Shown here piece after piece: positions 62,516 through 64,000 of a DNA stretch of 64,000 nt; position 1 is the stretch's first letter, and each line of letters starts with the position of its first letter. The translations under genes were made by a program, and so were the position numbers. This stretch comes from Desulfoferrobacter suflitae (GTDB lineage: Bacteria > Desulfobacterota > Syntrophobacteria > Syntrophobacterales > Syntrophobacteraceae): the NCBI RefSeq assembly GCF_022603395.1, contig NZ_JAIBKA010000002.1, positions 124,001 to 188,000 of the forward strand. Direction: 5' to 3'. A model generated the notes under the pieces. The model was not told the origin of the DNA. It did not search any database and saw only the letters and a program-made list of their open reading frames with translations.

Positions 62516-63198
62516 CTGGGGGTTTCCTGATCAATCATTTTACCATCGCGCAAGCTGACCACCCGATCCACTGCCGTGGATTCGAAAATGAGCGGGTCGT
62601 GACTCGCGACCAGTATCGTTTTTCCTTCATTTTTGAGGTCGTTTACGATTTCCAGAAGCTCCATTGACAGTTCGGTGTCGAGATGGGCTGTGGGCTCATC
62701 CGCGATGACAACGGCCGGATCATTGATCAGCGCCCGGGCGATTGCCGTGCGTTGCTGCTCGCCGCCGGAAAGATGCTCCACCTTCATGGGCACCTTTGAT
62801 TCGATTTTCAGTTTTTCCAGTAATTCCAGTGCCCTTTGCCTGATCTCCTGATAGTTGCGCCCGGTTGGGTAGGCAGGAATCATGGTGTTCTCGAGAACCG
62901 TCAGTCCCCTGATCAAGTTATAATTCTGGAAAATGAAGCCGAAAGTCTGCCGGCGGGTGAGCGTGGCAAATCGTTCCGGCAAGCCGGTGATTTCCGTTCC
63001 ATCCAGAAAAATCCTGCCGGTGGTCGGTCTGGCCATACATCCAATGACACTCAGCAGCGTCGTTTTGCCTGAACCGCTGGGTCCTTTGAAGACCGTGACA
63101 CCGCCCGTTTTGATACTCAGGTCTATCCCGTGCAACGCTGTGAACGCGTTGTGCCTGCCGGGGTTGAACACTTTTGAAACCTGGGACAATTCGATCAT
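62512..63198 (-). CDS. MacB/LolD-type ABC transporter ATPase
   Basis: A 228-residue ATPase. Walker A is GPSGSGKTT, Q-loop FQNYNLI, signature LSGGEQQRTAIARAL, Walker B AVVIADEPTAHLD and H-loop ASHD. This pattern is that of the LolD/MacB/FtsE group. It pairs with the FtsX-like permease encoded just upstream, after 23 bases. I chose the ATG at 63198 because the domain starts there (MIELSQVSKVF); the frame is open to 63270 but overlaps the permease end. Confidence 0.92.
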   Translation of the reverse strand: MIELSQVSKVFNPGRHNAFTALHGIDLSIKTGGVTVFKGPSGSGKTTLLSVIGCMARPTTGRIFLDGTEITGLPERFATLTRRQTFGFIFQNYNLIRGLTVLENTMIPAYPTGRNYQEIRQRALELLEKLKIESKVPMKVEHLSGGEQQRTAIARALINDPAVVIADEPTAHLDTELSMELLEIVNDLKNEGKTILVASHDPLIFESTAVDRVVSLRDGKMIDQETPR

Positions 63199-63221
63199 GA
63201 GGAGCTGCTGTCCAATCCCGT

Positions 63222-64000
63222 CTATCCCTGCCTCATGACGAGGTCGGGATCCGTCACGGAAACTCTCCATATGGGGATGATGGTGATGAACGTGTACGGC
63301 ACCACCGTCAGGAAAAAAAGCACGGCCAGTTCAAACAGGTTGACTTCGGGGCGCAGTCGAAAGCTGGGGTAGAGGATTGACCAGCCTTTGAGGGCGTGCT
63401 CGAAGAAGGGCGCGGAAAAGAAAAAAACATGGATGTAGGCACCGATCACGCCTGCAAAAAAAGCCGCCAGCGAGACGGTCATGCCCTCCCAGAATTTCAT
63501 GCCGAGGATGTCCGAAGTCCCCCACCCGACCCCTTTCAATATGCCTATCTCGGCCTTTTCCTCGGCACTGAGACCGGTGGCCTTGTCCCACGCAGAAATG
63601 CAAAACGCCAGGATTGCCGCGCTCAGAATGACAATCATATAGCCGCTGCGCCAATTGAAAAGAGCGCTGTAGGTTCGAACGATTTCCTCCCGCAGGATGG
63701 GTCTGGCTCCGGGCACGATGCCCGTGATCTTCTCGGCGATGGTCGTGCACTCCTGGGGATTGCGGACGCGCACGGAAAAATCGGTCGCGAATTGATCCGG
63801 CATGCCGGTCAGTCTTCTGAAGGTCGCTTGCGACATCATGATCAGGTCGGCGCTGACCAAATCGGTTGCAGCACTGAAGGTCGCGGCAATTTTCAAATCC
63901 AGCGCCTTGCCGTCAACCATGCGGAAATACAGCTTGTCTTCCTGAACCGCTCCCCACGTGCGCAGCACCCCCTGCCCGACTTCGACCGCATCGTCCCCGT
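63222..64000 (-). CDS. FtsX-like ABC permease (5' partial)
   Basis: The frame stays open to the right window edge, so the N-terminus is missing. The visible 259 residues comprise a periplasmic MacB-type part (RNPQECTTIAEKITGIVPG) and an FtsX-type permease with three helices: GYMIVILSAAILAFCISAW, SLAAFFAGVIGAYIHVFFF and LAVLFFLTVVPYTFITIIPIW. The cytoplasmic motif EKAEIGILKGVGWGTSDI is diagnostic. It is co-transcribed with the ATPase, the CPFC membrane protein and the metal-efflux pump. Confidence 0.9.
   Translation of the reverse strand, partial: GDDAVEVGQGVLRTWGAVQEDKLYFRMVDGKALDLKIAATFSAATDLVSADLIMMSQATFRRLTGMPDQFATDFSVRVRNPQECTTIAEKITGIVPGARPILREEIVRTYSALFNWRSGYMIVILSAAILAFCISAWDKATGLSAEEKAEIGILKGVGWGTSDILGMKFWEGMTVSLAAFFAGVIGAYIHVFFFSAPFFEHALKGWSILYPSFRLRPEVNLFELAVLFFLTVVPYTFITIIPIWRVSVTDPDLVMRQG

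Overview
The window comes from a Gram-negative, sulfate-reducing deltaproteobacterium, most likely a Syntrophobacter/Desulforhabdus-like lineage. The lineage is inferred from gene content, not from a search. Evidence: dissimilatory sulfite reductase genes (dsrD, dsrA, dsrB, dsrN, dsrC), a tetraheme cytochrome c3, a Desulfovibrio africanus Fd III-type ferredoxin, a fused siroheme decarboxylase AhbAB, a cobalamin riboswitch with cobT, and lpxC with ntrYX. I see no prophage, insertion sequence, CRISPR array or rRNA. Gene order reads as ordinary chromosome.

Layout. 1-2000: 3' part of a glycosyltransferase with a glycosidase-like N-terminus, running off the left edge. 2.5-6.6 kb: metallo-beta-lactamase hydrolase, then a SulP anion transporter with a short coupled leader ORF and an unusual kinase-like/BON/receiver protein. 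6.9-10.1 kb: an NADH-dehydrogenase-type flavoprotein module (NuoE-, NuoF- and HoxU-like) without a catalytic partner. 10.2-14.8 kb: an amino-acid oxidase/dehydrogenase and a PPDK-like phosphotransferase with a non-PPDK C-terminus. 14.9-28.7 kb: glutaminyl cyclase, ugd, thioesterase, Ski2-like helicase, phosphoesterase, acetyltransferase, Ser/Thr kinase with a degenerate receiver domain, an MFS carrier of the oxalate/formate type, gamma-carbonic anhydrase, threonine synthase. 29.1-34.4 kb: lpxC, a DUF4390 gene, ntrY and ntrX behind a close match to a sigma-54 promoter. 34.6-37.0 kb: tRNA-Ala(CGC), small genes, riboswitch-controlled cobT.

37.3-46.1 kb is the energy-metabolism core: cytochrome c3, ferredoxin, the dsr cluster, a TPR protein, an FKBP-type isomerase and fused AhbAB. 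AhbAB decarboxylates siroheme towards heme, CbiA/DsrN amidates siroheme for DsrAB, and DsrC accepts the sulfur from sulfite reduction. Siroheme supply and use are therefore encoded side by side. The dsr and cytochrome c3 promoters carry related palindromes resembling Rex (NADH/NAD+ sensor) operators.

46-64 kb: a kinase-like unknown, universal stress protein, glycogen debranching enzyme, a drug-type ABC exporter operon (HlyD, fused double ATPase, two permeases), and a metal-efflux operon (CusA- and CusB-like) preceded by a Cys-motif membrane protein and a MacB-like ABC transporter that leaves the window at the right edge.
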